DNA of 64,000 bases from an uncultured Robinsoniella sp. (GCA_900539655.1 UQCR01000023.1:1-64000); one strand, 5' to 3'. Counted from the stretch's first letter, positions 52,970-62,426 are shown. Made by a program: numbers and translations. The notes: a model not told the origin generated them from the sequence alone.

Positions 52970-53263
52970 TTAAAAGTCCAGGCAGGCACGGTTACAGGTT
53001 ACGCTTCTGACAAATTTACCGGCCTCAACATGTGCAGGATGAACGGTATAATTATTCAGTGCTTCCACGCTTTCATATTCTCCAATCAGGGCGATATCAC
53101 GATTGCTGCTGTCTAGTTCATTCTGAACTACCTGTAAGGAAATAACACCAGGTATTACGTCTTTCAGGGGCTCCAGGATAGACTTCATTTTCATTCCTGC
53201 TTCTTTTTTTTCTTCTGCTGTCATAGTTTCTACAAAATTCCAAAGTACAATATGTTTTACCAT
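52970..53263 (-). CDS. Dabb (stress-responsive alpha/beta barrel) family protein
   Basis: A 97-residue protein with the MVKHIVLWNF start and the HPAHVEAGKFVRSV end typical of the dimeric alpha-beta barrel (Dabb) fold, and EESVEALNNY-like core. Functions range from aldol-type cyclases to stress proteins; none can be assigned. AGGAG precedes ATG 53263. It may be co-transcribed with rlmH. Confidence 0.9.
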   Translation of the reverse strand: MVKHIVLWNFVETMTAEEKKEAGMKMKSILEPLKDVIPGVISLQVVQNELDSSNRDIALIGEYESVEALNNYTVHPAHVEAGKFVRSVTCNRACLDF

Positions 53264-53318
53264 AATGATTGCTCCTATTCTTCTTTATAATATTTCTATT
53301 GTTTTGGTGCATATAGGA

Positions 53319-53358
53319 AAAGAGGGGGAAGGATACTGATACCGCTTCCGCCCTCTTT
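53319..53358 (-). terminator. Intrinsic terminator after nfnB
   Basis: AAAGAGGG-GGAAG (53319-53331) pairs with CTTCC-CCCTCTTT (53345-53358), with one bulged G. TTTT follows on the - strand. A second inverted repeat (AGATAAGG/CCTTATCT, 53363-53370 with 53385-53392) overlaps the nfnB stop. Confidence 0.75.
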
Positions 53359-53386
53359 CTATAGATAAGGGTTAATGGATTTTACC

Positions 53387-54775
53387 TTATCTGTTTTTTA
53401 AAAACTCATCAATTCCTTTAGCTGCGGCTTTTCCTGCACCCATAGCAAGGATAACGGTAGCTGCGCCTGTTACGGCATCTCCGCCTGCGTATACCCCGTC
53501 TTTGCTGGTCTTACCGGTATCTTCATCAGCGATAATACATTTACGTTTATTAATATCCAGACCGATGGTTGTGGAAGAAATCAATGGGTTTGGAGAAGTT
53601 CCAAGGGACATGATAACCGTATCCAGATCTAATTCAAACTCAGATCCCGGAATTTCAACCGGACGTCTTCTTCCGGATGCATCAGGTTCACCAAGCTCCA
53701 TACGGATACATTTCATGCCTTTTACAGCGTCATTTTCATCCACCAGAATCTCGATCGGATTGGTTAATAAATCAAAGATGATGCCTTCTTCTTTTGCATG
53801 ATGTACTTCTTCTACTCTGGCTGGAAGTTCAGCTTCGCTTCTACGATATACAATATGTACTTCTGCACCCAGACGCAGAGCAGTTCTGGCTGCATCCATA
53901 GCTACGTTACCGCCTCCGACTACCGCTACTTTTTTACCACGTGCAATTGGTGTATCATAATCTTCACGGAATGCTTTCATCAGATTATTTCTGGTCAGGT
54001 ATTCATTTGCGGAGAATACTCCGTTTGCATTTTCGCCAGGAATACCCATAAACATTGGAAGACCTGCGCCGGATCCGATAAATACAGCTTCAAATCCTTC
54101 GTCATTCATCAACTCATCAATGGTTGTGGATTTTCCAATAATAACGTTTGTTTCCAGCTTTACGCCAAGGGATTTTACGTTTTCCACTTCTTTTGCAACT
54201 ACATCTAATTTTGGAAGACGGAATTCCGGAATACCATATACCAATACTCCGCCAGGCTCGTGAAGAGCTTCAAAAATCGTAACATTATATCCCATTTTTG
54301 CCAGGTCGCCTGCGCAGGTAAGTCCTGCAGGACCGGAACCGATTACTGCTACTTTATGTCCGTTTGAAGATTCCGGTGCAGGTGGTTTCACATCGTTATC
54401 TCTCGCCCAGTCTGCTACGAAACGTTCCAGTTTACCGATGGAAACAGGTTCGCCTTTGATGCCGCGGATACATTTTCCTTCACACTGGCTTTCCTGAGGG
54501 CATACACGTCCGCAGATAGCCGGAAGGGAACTGGATTCGGAAATTACATTATAAGCTTCCTTGATATTTCCTTCTTTTACCGCACTGATAAATCCAGGGA
54601 TATTAATGGAAACCGGACAGCCTGTAATACATTTTGCATTTTTACAATTGATGCAGCGTACGGCTTCTTCCATAGCCTCTTCCTGATTATATCCAAGACA
54701 TACTTCTTCAAAATTGGCAGCTCTGACTTTCGGAGCCTGTTCTCTTACCGGTACCTTTTTTAATACGTCACCCAT
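53387..54775 (-). CDS. nfnB: NADPH-binding NfnB subunit (GltA-like flavoprotein)
   Basis: The 462 residues hold two [4Fe-4S] cysteine groups (CINCKNAKCITGCP, CGRVCPQESQCEGKC), a FAD motif GSGPAGLTCAGDLAKMGY and a NADPH motif GGGNVAMDAARTALRLG. Such proteins are often annotated as homotetrameric glutamate synthase small chain (gltA). The adjacent NfnA partner, overlapping by one base, supports NfnAB, which couples NADPH, NADH and ferredoxin by electron bifurcation. AGG-type signal is weak because of the TAATG coupling. Confidence 0.82.
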   Translation of the reverse strand: MGDVLKKVPVREQAPKVRAANFEEVCLGYNQEEAMEEAVRCINCKNAKCITGCPVSINIPGFISAVKEGNIKEAYNVISESSSLPAICGRVCPQESQCEGKCIRGIKGEPVSIGKLERFVADWARDNDVKPPAPESSNGHKVAVIGSGPAGLTCAGDLAKMGYNVTIFEALHEPGGVLVYGIPEFRLPKLDVVAKEVENVKSLGVKLETNVIIGKSTTIDELMNDEGFEAVFIGSGAGLPMFMGIPGENANGVFSANEYLTRNNLMKAFREDYDTPIARGKKVAVVGGGNVAMDAARTALRLGAEVHIVYRRSEAELPARVEEVHHAKEEGIIFDLLTNPIEILVDENDAVKGMKCIRMELGEPDASGRRRPVEIPGSEFELDLDTVIMSLGTSPNPLISSTTIGLDINKRKCIIADEDTGKTSKDGVYAGGDAVTGAATVILAMGAGKAAAKGIDEFLKNR

Positions 54776-55665
54776 TATTTGTCACCTCCGCAATTTCCAC
54801 ATCCGCCATGGTGTGTATCTCCTTCTTGCAATTTCAAAATTGCACGGCCTTCATCGGTTTTATACATCTGCTGTCTTTTCATGGCCTCATCGAAATTAAT
54901 TAAGTGTCCGTCAAATTCAGGTCCGTCAACACATGCAAATTTTACTTCGCCGCCAACAGTTAAACGACAGGCGCCGCACATGCCGGTACCATCTACCATA
55001 ATCGGATTCATGCTGACAACAGTGGGAAGACCCAGCTTCTTAGTAGTCAGACATGTAAATTTCATCATAATCATCGGACCGATCGCGATTACAACATCAT
55101 ATTCTTTTCCTTCATTTTGGACAAGATCTTCAATGACTTTTGTAACCATACCGCTTCTGCCGTATGAACCATCATCAGTTGTGACATAGAGATTGCCGGC
55201 AACTGCTTCCATTTCTTTTTCCAGAATTAATAAATCCTTTGTTTTGGAACCCATAATAACGTCTGCTGCGATACCCTGTTCATGCAGCCATTTTACCTGG
55301 GGATATACCGGAGCTGTACCAACGCCGCCCGCTACGAATAAGATTTTTTTCTTTTTTACTTCTTCCAGGTCTTCTATACAAAGTTCAGAAGGCTGTCCTA
55401 AAGGTCCTACAAAATCTCTGAAATAATCACCTGTCTGCAATTTTGAGAATTTTTCTGTGGAAGCACCTACGATCTGGAATACGATGGTAATTGTTCCTTC
55501 TTCTGCATCATAATCACAGATGGTAAGTGGAATTCTCTCCCCTTTTTCATCCTCTTTTGCGATGACAAACTGTCCTGGCAGACAATGTTTTGCAATTCTT
55601 GGTGCATCAACTACCATGAGAAAAATCTTGTCCGCAAGTTTTTCTGCTTTACGTATTTTGTACAT
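54775..55665 (-). CDS. nfnA: NfnA subunit (NAD-binding, [2Fe-2S] flavoprotein)
   Basis: About 296 residues: an N-terminal FAD domain, the NADH-binding part (LFVAGGVGTAPVYPQVKWL) and a C-terminal [2Fe-2S] loop CGACRLTVGGEVKFACVDG. It also ends in an extra CxxC (GGCGNCGGDK). It is related to sulfide dehydrogenase and dihydroorotate dehydrogenase electron-transfer subunits. With nfnB it forms a NADH-dependent reduced ferredoxin:NADP oxidoreductase. ATG 55665 is preferred over 55671 because AGGAGG then lies 6 bases upstream. Confidence 0.85.
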   Translation of the reverse strand: MYKIRKAEKLADKIFLMVVDAPRIAKHCLPGQFVIAKEDEKGERIPLTICDYDAEEGTITIVFQIVGASTEKFSKLQTGDYFRDFVGPLGQPSELCIEDLEEVKKKKILFVAGGVGTAPVYPQVKWLHEQGIAADVIMGSKTKDLLILEKEMEAVAGNLYVTTDDGSYGRSGMVTKVIEDLVQNEGKEYDVVIAIGPMIMMKFTCLTTKKLGLPTVVSMNPIMVDGTGMCGACRLTVGGEVKFACVDGPEFDGHLINFDEAMKRQQMYKTDEGRAILKLQEGDTHHGGCGNCGGDK

Positions 55666-55721
55666 AATCATCCTCCTATTTTTAACAGAGTCTTATAGGC
55701 TCTATTTTTTACCTCACTACT

Positions 55722-55750
55722 ACTATAAAGCATACCTATCAAAAATTCAA
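55722..55750 (-). promoter_or_regulatory. Sigma-A-type promoter for nfnAB
   Basis: On the - strand TTGAAT (55750-55745), a 17-base spacer and TATAGT (55727-55722) lie 57 bases before ATG 55665, just after the ftsK stop codon. Confidence 0.65.
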
Positions 55751-55752
55751 TA

Positions 55753-58626
55753 TTAAATGTATTCGTCAATGTAATTTTCAAATTCTTCCATGGACATGAT
55801 AACTTTCCTGGGCTTTGTGCCTTCTTCCTCGCCAACAACCCCAGCATCCGCCAGCTGATCCATTATCCGGGCGGCTCTGTTGAAACCGATTTTGAATACA
55901 CGCTGCAGCATCCCGATGGAAGCTTTATCTTTTTCAATAATAAATTTTCCTGCATCTGCAAAATATGCATCTACTTCGCTGCCGCCGGAAGAACTGTCGT
56001 TTACTGCCTGTTGGACTTTACTGATCTGCTCTTCTACTTCTTTATTATAATCACCGCTCATATTCTTCTGAGCCAGGAATTCTACTACATCACCGACTTC
56101 AGAATCGGAAACAAAGGCACCCTGGACCCGGGCAGGTTTTTGATAACCCTGAGGATAAAAGAGCATATCACCTTTACCAAGCAGCTTTTCGGCTCCGTTC
56201 ATATCAATAATTGTTCTGGAATCTACGCCTGATGATACGGAAAATGCAATTCTGGACGGCATATTTGCTTTAATAAGTCCTGTGATAACATTGACGGAAG
56301 GACGCTGAGTTGCGATTATCAAATGGATTCCTGCTGCACGGGCAAGCTGTGCCAGACGGCAGATCGAATCCTCCACTTCTCCGGGAGCAACCATCATAAG
56401 GTCAGCAAGCTCGTCTACGATGATAACGATTTGAGGGAGCTTTTCCGGCTTGTTTTCGTCCTCAATATGTGCTACGGAATCAATTTTCGCATTATACCCT
56501 TTTAAATCCCTGACATTCAGATCTGCAAATTTTTTGTAGCGCTCGGTCATTTCAGCAACGCCCCAGTTTAAAGCGCCAGCCGCTTTTTTGGGATCGGTTA
56601 CAACCGGAATCATCAGATGGGGAATTCCGTTATAAACACTTAACTCTACAACTTTTGGGTCAATCATAATCAGTTTGACATCTTCTGGCTTTGCCTTGTA
56701 TAAAATACTCATGATGATGGTATTAATACAAACTGATTTACCGGATCCCGTTGCTCCTGCTATTAATAGATGGGGCATCCTTGCGATATCCGTTACCACT
56801 ACCTTGCCGGCAATATCTTTACCTGCTGCGAATGCCAGACTGGATGGATGGTTCTTAAAATCATCGGATTCCAGCAGTTCTCTTAACATAACAGCGCTGT
56901 TTTCGTGGTTGGGAACTTCTATCCCCACGGCTGATTTGCCTGGTATAGGAGCTTCGATTCGTATGTCGGCAGCTGCAAGATTTAGTTTAATGTCATCTGC
57001 AAGATTTACGATACGGCTTACTTTTACACCCTGTTGAGGGGTAAGTTCATATCTGGTTACAGAAGGACCGCAGCTTACGTTGGTCACGGTTACATCAACG
57101 CCAAAGCTGTGTAGGGTTGTCTGAAGTTTAATAGCGGTTTCCCGTAATTCTTTGTCTGTGTCTCCGTTTTTACCGCGTTTTGGTTTTTTCAGCAGATCGA
57201 TGGAGGGGAATACATATTCGGGTTTTACAACCTGAGCTGTAATTTCCATTTCCTGTTCTACGGATTGAATTCCGGCCTCTACTTCTGCCGGAGAAGATTT
57301 GGGACTCTTATTCGCTTTTGCCGGAGGAGCGGCATCCGGCAGCTTCAGTTTCGGAACCGTAATATCCGGCATTTTCTCATCTTCAATAGGATCCATTATT
57401 GGTGCGGCTTCAAAGACTGGTTCCATATCGGGGACGGGTTCATCCTTGACATCAAAGATTGATTCATCTATGATGGGCTCCGTCTCCTTTATTCCGTCAT
57501 CCGACTTACTTTGCCGGATCACAAAATCAATATCAGAATTTTCGCTAATTTTTGATTCCTGCACATTCGGAATCGGATCAGGATCCATAATAGTAATGCC
57601 TCCGCTTTCAGCGGACAGCGATTCTGTTGTGCTGTCATTACGCTGTATCGTAAAATCAATCTGCGCCATGGCAGGTGAGGGCGGAACAGAAGGTATGACT
57701 TCATGGACTCCATCCATATTTTTGTCACTGCCCTGTAAGGTTGTATCCATACTGACACCGGATATCTTTTTACCCAGCCGGTTGACGTTTTTGGAACTTC
57801 GTTTCTTGCCTGCTGCTTCGTCCCTTGGTTTTACTACAACGCCGGCAGTCTCTGCCCGAATCTGATCCAGTACATCTTTTAACTCCTGCTGTTTTTGGAG
57901 ATCTCTTTGCATATCACGCTGTTCTCTTTTTGCAGAAGAGATTTCTTTTCTTCTGGAAACATCTTTTCTGGCATTTTCATATACTCTGGTGGTTTTATTT
58001 TTCATACCTGCAAACAGGGAACGCTCTGTTATCAATACAATACAGATGAGCATCATAATAATAATCAGTACATAGGCACCCACAATGCCTACAGTCGGAC
58101 AAAATGCCTTACAAAGTAATCCGCCGGCAAGACCGCCGCCGGTTTTATATTTGGAACTGAATTGGTAAAATTCCAGGATTTTTTTCTCCGGGTCATAATT
58201 GTTTACGATTAATTCGAAAATGGAACACAGAGATATTAAAAATGCATATACGGCAGCTGTTTTTCTCCACGCAGCTGAGTTTTGTTTATTAGATATGATA
58301 AATGCGGTTGAAAAAAATAATATAAATGGAACGATATACGCCATAAAACCAAACACACCAAAAAAAAGGGAACTGATTTTCTGGCCAAAAGAACCCCCGA
58401 GATTAAAATTACTGATTAAAATAATTACGGAAACTGCCAATATCGCCCACAATATAATTTCATCCCGAAGTATGGCACCTGGACTGTTGTAAGACTGTTT
58501 TCTGGAAGTCTGTCTTTTGCTTTTTGTCTGTGGTTTTCTTCCGTTTGTCTTCTTCGCCGTACTGGTTTTTCGGGCGGTGCTGCCTTTCTTCGTTCCGTTA
58601 CTGGCTCTTTGCGAATTCGCAGTCAT
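55753..58626 (-). CDS. ftsK: DNA translocase FtsK/SpoIIIE
   Basis: The 957 residues comprise a basic N-terminus, about four transmembrane helices (roughly 55-205), a long charged linker and a motor domain with Walker A GATGSGKSV near residue 625 and Walker B VIIVDELADLMM near 730. A C-terminal gamma domain (IGMLQRVFKIGFNRAARIMDQL) recognises orienting DNA motifs. It pumps chromosome DNA through the septum in division and possibly into the forespore. TepA-like and uppP genes lie upstream, partly as around Bacillus spoIIIE. AAGGAGAG precedes ATG 58626. Confidence 0.95.
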   Translation of the reverse strand: MTANSQRASNGTKKGSTARKTSTAKKTNGRKPQTKSKRQTSRKQSYNSPGAILRDEIILWAILAVSVIILISNFNLGGSFGQKISSLFFGVFGFMAYIVPFILFFSTAFIISNKQNSAAWRKTAAVYAFLISLCSIFELIVNNYDPEKKILEFYQFSSKYKTGGGLAGGLLCKAFCPTVGIVGAYVLIIIMMLICIVLITERSLFAGMKNKTTRVYENARKDVSRRKEISSAKREQRDMQRDLQKQQELKDVLDQIRAETAGVVVKPRDEAAGKKRSSKNVNRLGKKISGVSMDTTLQGSDKNMDGVHEVIPSVPPSPAMAQIDFTIQRNDSTTESLSAESGGITIMDPDPIPNVQESKISENSDIDFVIRQSKSDDGIKETEPIIDESIFDVKDEPVPDMEPVFEAAPIMDPIEDEKMPDITVPKLKLPDAAPPAKANKSPKSSPAEVEAGIQSVEQEMEITAQVVKPEYVFPSIDLLKKPKRGKNGDTDKELRETAIKLQTTLHSFGVDVTVTNVSCGPSVTRYELTPQQGVKVSRIVNLADDIKLNLAAADIRIEAPIPGKSAVGIEVPNHENSAVMLRELLESDDFKNHPSSLAFAAGKDIAGKVVVTDIARMPHLLIAGATGSGKSVCINTIIMSILYKAKPEDVKLIMIDPKVVELSVYNGIPHLMIPVVTDPKKAAGALNWGVAEMTERYKKFADLNVRDLKGYNAKIDSVAHIEDENKPEKLPQIVIIVDELADLMMVAPGEVEDSICRLAQLARAAGIHLIIATQRPSVNVITGLIKANMPSRIAFSVSSGVDSRTIIDMNGAEKLLGKGDMLFYPQGYQKPARVQGAFVSDSEVGDVVEFLAQKNMSGDYNKEVEEQISKVQQAVNDSSSGGSEVDAYFADAGKFIIEKDKASIGMLQRVFKIGFNRAARIMDQLADAGVVGEEEGTKPRKVIMSMEEFENYIDEYI

Positions 58627-58644
58627 GAATCTGTCTCTCCTTAC

Positions 58645-59520
58645 TTAAAATACAAAATGCGCAACAATTGCAAATATTCCTACTGCAAAGCAATAGAAAG
58701 CAAATCCTTTAAACTTCTTTTTACGTACTACTACAAGCATTGTCTTCATACAGACATAGCCCACTACTCCGGCAACAATTGCTCCGATCAGATAGGTACC
58801 AAACAGGGAAAATGTAATGGTTTCTTTTCCGATGTCTTTCAGCTCCAGAACTGCTGCTCCTAAAATAGCCGGGATAGACATAATGAAGGAATATTTTACT
58901 GCAAACCTACGGTCAAACCCGCTTAATAGGCATGCGGCAATGGTGGTTCCGGAACGGGACAGGCCGGGAAGAGTTGCAATTCCCTGACAGATACCGATAA
59001 TAAATCCATTGGAGTAAGAAACAGTTTTTGGAATCTTGTGCCCGTCTTCTGAAATATCGGATACCAGCAAAAGAACTCCGGTAAGCAACAGGCAGACACC
59101 AGGAATAACCAGGGTCATACTTGCTGCTGCAACCAGATTTTTCGCGGCATAGCCTATAATTCCGGTAGGAATCGTAGATACGATTACAAGCAAAACAAAT
59201 TTACGATAATTATTATGTACTACTTTTTTGTAGCGAAGTGCATCATCGTGTTTCCGGTTGTGCAGATAGGTTTTCCCGTTTTGGAAGGAATCCATGCACA
59301 TGCGGATTGCTTCTATAATCATGCGCAGAATATCTTTTCGATAGACAATGAATACTGCAACTAAGGTACCTACGTGAAGTAAAATATCAAACAACATTCC
59401 CCCATCAGTTTTAATGTGGAATACGTTTTGTAGAATAGCTAGATGTCCTGAACTGCTGACCGGCAGAAATTCCGTAATCCCCTGAACCAGTCCCAGCAGG
59501 ATAGACTCTAATATTGTCAT
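58645..59520 (-). CDS. uppP: Undecaprenyl-diphosphate phosphatase
   Basis: UppP recycles undecaprenyl pyrophosphate to the monophosphate lipid carrier and confers bacitracin tolerance. About 291 residues, eight or so transmembrane helices, with GLVQGITEFLPVSSSGHLAI and PGLSRSGTTIAACL, the two active-site loops. ATG 59520 is preferred over ATG 59526, because GAGGAG then lies 8 bases away. The leader has a promoter at 59618-59646. Confidence 0.95.
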   Translation of the reverse strand: MTILESILLGLVQGITEFLPVSSSGHLAILQNVFHIKTDGGMLFDILLHVGTLVAVFIVYRKDILRMIIEAIRMCMDSFQNGKTYLHNRKHDDALRYKKVVHNNYRKFVLLVIVSTIPTGIIGYAAKNLVAAASMTLVIPGVCLLLTGVLLLVSDISEDGHKIPKTVSYSNGFIIGICQGIATLPGLSRSGTTIAACLLSGFDRRFAVKYSFIMSIPAILGAAVLELKDIGKETITFSLFGTYLIGAIVAGVVGYVCMKTMLVVVRKKKFKGFAFYCFAVGIFAIVAHFVF

Positions 59521-59617
59521 AACCATTTCTCCTCTTCGTCCATTTCCCCGCTACTGCAAAGAAGAACTGTATCTTATATTTTTTCCTAAAGTATAAACAA
59601 TTTTATTATAGCGCTTA

Positions 59618-59646
59618 ATTATAGCATATATTTAGAGAATTTACAA
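59618..59646 (-). promoter_or_regulatory. Sigma-A-type promoter for uppP-ftsK
   Basis: On the - strand TTGTAA (59646-59641), a 17-base spacer and a perfect TATAAT (59623-59618) lie 98 bases before ATG 59520. The rest of the 300-base gap 59521-59820 holds only this promoter and the terminator at 59728-59786. Confidence 0.7.
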
Positions 59647-59727
59647 TGAATAAAATGCCCCTTTGTATTTTGCCAATAGATGGATTAGTTTGGATTATGA
59701 AAAAAATATGCTCATTTCAAAATAAAA

Positions 59728-59786
59728 CACACTGCAACTGGTATACAAAAAGCAGTTAAGTGCTTTTATATATCAGACACAGTGTG
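59728..59786 (-). terminator. Intrinsic terminator after the TepA-like gene
   Basis: CACACTG (59728-59734) pairs with CAGTGTG (59780-59786) at the base of a longer structure that also contains AAAAGCA/TGCTTTT (59747-59767). A T-rich run (TTTTATTTTG) follows on the - strand. Confidence 0.65.
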
Positions 59787-59820
59787 CAGTCAAAATCCCG
59801 GAATAGCCTGTCAGCTACCC

Positions 59821-60507
59821 CTATTTTTCTTTAATCAGATCATAAACTTTCTTGAGCGCATCCTTAATGCCGCCAACTTCATTAATAATGCCTTCTTCTA
59901 CTGCCTGTTTACCCACAAGAATTGTTCCCAGATCCTTTGTCAGCATCCCGGTATCCAACATAAGTTCTTCCAGACGGTCCCTGTTGGCATTGCAATGAGA
60001 TGCGATAAAGCCAAGTATGCGGTCCTGCATCTGTTTAAAGTAGTCGTAAGTCTGGGGTGCGCCAATTACGGTTCCGCTCATTCGAACAGGATGTATAACC
60101 ATGGTTCCTGTTTCCACAATGAAGGAATAATCGGTGGATACGGCGATTGGTACGCCTATGGAGTGGCTTCCGCCCAAAACCAGAGATACGGTGGGTTTGC
60201 TTAAGGAAGCAAGCATTTCAGAAATTGCAAGTCCGGCTTCCACATCACCGCCTACGGTGTTTAACAGAACCAATACGCCTTCTATTTCGTTGCTGTCTTC
60301 AATGGCTGCCAGCTGTGGAAGGACGTGTTCATATTTTGTAGTCTTACTGTTTGAGGGAAGACATTCATGCCCTTCTATTTCTCCGATTACAGTCAGAAGA
60401 TGGATCTTGTGGTCAAGGGTGATTTGCCCCATTTCCCTGATCTCTTCCTGCTGCTGCTCTTTCTTTTCGTCTTTGCCGGATTTATCATCATTGTTTCCAT
60501 TTGCCAT
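59821..60507 (-). CDS. ClpP-fold serine protease, TepA-like (translocation-enhancing protein)
   Basis: The 228 residues begin with a charged Asn/Lys/Glu-rich leader of about 25 residues, then a ClpP-like fold. LLNTVGGDVEAGLAISEML and LGGSHSIGVPIAVS (catalytic serine in HSIG) and the following TMVIHPVRMSG (catalytic histidine) agree with TepA. In Bacillus the tepA gene lies next to spoIIIE, as here near ftsK. No signal peptide is visible. AGGAGG precedes ATG 60507. Confidence 0.88.
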   Translation of the reverse strand: MANGNNDDKSGKDEKKEQQQEEIREMGQITLDHKIHLLTVIGEIEGHECLPSNSKTTKYEHVLPQLAAIEDSNEIEGVLVLLNTVGGDVEAGLAISEMLASLSKPTVSLVLGGSHSIGVPIAVSTDYSFIVETGTMVIHPVRMSGTVIGAPQTYDYFKQMQDRILGFIASHCNANRDRLEELMLDTGMLTKDLGTILVGKQAVEEGIINEVGGIKDALKKVYDLIKEK

Positions 60508-60584
60508 TGTATAATTCCTCCTGTTTTCTATTCAAATATGCTATCAGTAGCATTCCCACTTAAGTAGAATCTGATGCATAAAAA

Positions 60585-60610
60585 AACAGAACAGGAGTTA
60601 GTTATCTGTT
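60585..60610 (-). terminator. Weak terminator overlapping the end of the CFI-box gene
   Basis: On the - strand AACAGA (60610-60605) can pair with TCTGTT (60590-60585) across the stop codon, and a T-run follows directly (60586-60580). The stem is short and AT-rich. A further 6-bp hairpin (60538-60553) stands upstream of the TepA-like gene. Confidence 0.35.
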
Positions 60611-61372
60611 ATAAAAATATTCGGTCTGCAAGTCTCTTACCATTTGTATATACAGTTCCTTACATTCTTCATTTTTATTATCTTCAATCATTTGAATGCA
60701 GGGATGGAGGTATTTATCCCAGACACCCTGATAAATAGCTGATTTCTCAGGATTTTTATTAATATGTTTTACAATGGTGGGAGCCACATCATAATATTCT
60801 TTGATGATTTCTTCGCCTTCCGGCTGGTCCATCAGATATCCGTCACGATAGTTGCGCAAAATCGTCAATTCATAACAATCGTCTGGTTTTCCAAAAGTTT
60901 CACATACAGCCGTAGTAATATAGCAGAATTTACGATGGAAACCGTGTTCAATATGCTCATAAGTAGCTGCCTGGATATTCGTTTTCGGAAAATGCTCTTT
61001 CCATCCTGCAAGTAATTTTTCTGATAAGGGTTTGGAAGATTCTCCATGAAATTCTAATATAGCAGGGAGCACATAAACCGCCATATACAGATTATAATCC
61101 ATTAATAATTTGTCCTGGTTGTTCTTTTTCCCCTGTGCCTGAACTTTCTCATCCGCAGTCTGTACAAGGGCATTTGCCATATTCGTCAGAAACTGCTCCT
61201 TATCTACCACATCCTGGTAACCATTTTCGATTGCCTGAAATGTAACCATATTTTTTTCAAAGTAGTTTTTAAATGCTGCCGGATACAATTTCTTACGGAA
61301 ATTCCCCAGCGGATCTTCGATTTCTAACAGAAGTCTAGGCATACCTTCAATGCCTACAGTATAATAATTCAT
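60602..61372 (-). CDS. Uncharacterised protein with a CFI-box-like segment
   Basis: A 256-residue soluble protein. Residues 1-145 have no motif I recognise. At 150-205 the pattern CYITTAVCE, LTILRNYRDGYL, GEEIIKEYYDVAPTIVKHI closely follows the CFI-box C-terminal domain (CFIATAxxG, then LRxFRDxxL, then YYxxSPxxA) found at the ends of many unrelated bacterial proteins; here a further 50 residues follow it. The role of the motif is unknown. AAGGAGG precedes ATG 61372 and the gene lies 14 bases after gpsA. Confidence 0.7.
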   Translation of the reverse strand: MNYYTVGIEGMPRLLLEIEDPLGNFRKKLYPAAFKNYFEKNMVTFQAIENGYQDVVDKEQFLTNMANALVQTADEKVQAQGKKNNQDKLLMDYNLYMAVYVLPAILEFHGESSKPLSEKLLAGWKEHFPKTNIQAATYEHIEHGFHRKFCYITTAVCETFGKPDDCYELTILRNYRDGYLMDQPEGEEIIKEYYDVAPTIVKHINKNPEKSAIYQGVWDKYLHPCIQMIEDNKNEECKELYIQMVRDLQTEYFYNR

Positions 61373-61386
61373 AATTCATATCCTCC

Positions 61387-62394
61387 TTACCAAAGCAAAT
61401 CCGAATGCTCCAGCTTTTTGTCACGCTGCATTAATTCATTTACTGCTTCGGCAGCATTCTTTCCTTCGAATAAAACTTTATTTACCTGTTCGATTATCGG
61501 AAGCTCTATGTCATACTTTTTTGCAAGCCCCATAGCGGCTTTTGCAGAATAGACGCCTTCCACAACCATTTTTACTTCATCCATAGCTTCCTGCATCGTA
61601 TAGCCTTTTCCAATCAGGTAACCTGCTTTCCGGTTACGGCTGTGAACGCTGGCACAGGTAACGATCAGATCGCCAATGCCTGTCAATCCGAAAAATGTCT
61701 CGGGCTTTCCCCCCATTTTCATGCCAAGGCGGGATATTTCTGCTATTCCCCTGGTGATAAGTGCGGCTTTCGTATTGTCACCATATCCAAGGCCGTCAGC
61801 AGTACCTGCAGCCAGTGCAATTACATTTTTTAATGCGCCACCCAGTTCTATTCCCAGCATATCTGGGCTTGTATATACACGAAATACAGGACTGATAAAA
61901 ATGTTCTGCAGATATTCTGCAGTCTTTTTCGAATGTGCACCAACAACACAGGTGGTTGGAAGTCCTCTTCCAACTTCCTCAGCGTGGCTTGGTCCGGATA
62001 ATACAGCGGCATCAATGCCTGGCAGTTCTTCTTCCATAATATCGGTCAGGGTAAACAGAGTATTCTCTTCGATGCCCTTTGCTACATTCATTACAATCTG
62101 ACCGGGTGTAATATATTCTTTCATCATTTTACAGGTGCTTCTCGTAAACGGAGAAGGAACGGCAAGAACCAGAATATCTTTTTCAGACATAGACTCTTTC
62201 AAGTCATTTGTAATCGTTATGTCATTTGGAATGACGACACCTGGAAGTTTGGATTCATGCTGTCTTTTTTCCCGAAGCATCTCCACTTCTTCTTTTATAA
62301 TAGACCAGATGGTAACTTCATGTCCATTTTTATGCAACAATACCGCCAGAGCCGTACCCCAGCTTCCGGCCCCAATAACGCCTATCTTAACCAT
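61387..62394 (-). CDS. gpsA: NAD(P)H-dependent glycerol-3-phosphate dehydrogenase
   Basis: GpsA reduces dihydroxyacetone phosphate to sn-glycerol 3-phosphate for phospholipid synthesis; PlsY next door acylates the product. The 335 residues start with the Rossmann motif GVIGAGSWGTALAVLL and contain LSGPSHAEEVGRGLPT, ELGGALKNVIALAAG and GLTGIGDLIVTC. GGGGG precedes ATG 62394. Confidence 0.96.
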   Translation of the reverse strand: MVKIGVIGAGSWGTALAVLLHKNGHEVTIWSIIKEEVEMLREKRQHESKLPGVVIPNDITITNDLKESMSEKDILVLAVPSPFTRSTCKMMKEYITPGQIVMNVAKGIEENTLFTLTDIMEEELPGIDAAVLSGPSHAEEVGRGLPTTCVVGAHSKKTAEYLQNIFISPVFRVYTSPDMLGIELGGALKNVIALAAGTADGLGYGDNTKAALITRGIAEISRLGMKMGGKPETFFGLTGIGDLIVTCASVHSRNRKAGYLIGKGYTMQEAMDEVKMVVEGVYSAKAAMGLAKKYDIELPIIEQVNKVLFEGKNAAEAVNELMQRDKKLEHSDLLW

Positions 62395-62426
62395 ATGATT
62401 ACCCCCATTGTGTTTTATGTACTGAT

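Noticed and set aside
53387..54775. Glutamate synthase small subunit as sole function
   Set aside because: No large glutamate synthase subunit is nearby, and the one-base overlap with a NfnA-like gene favours NfnB, though the paralogue is hard to separate by sequence.
57299..57865. Long open frame on the + strand opposite ftsK
   Set aside because: It is antisense to a strongly supported gene, is Ser/Ile-rich and has no ribosome binding site or motif.
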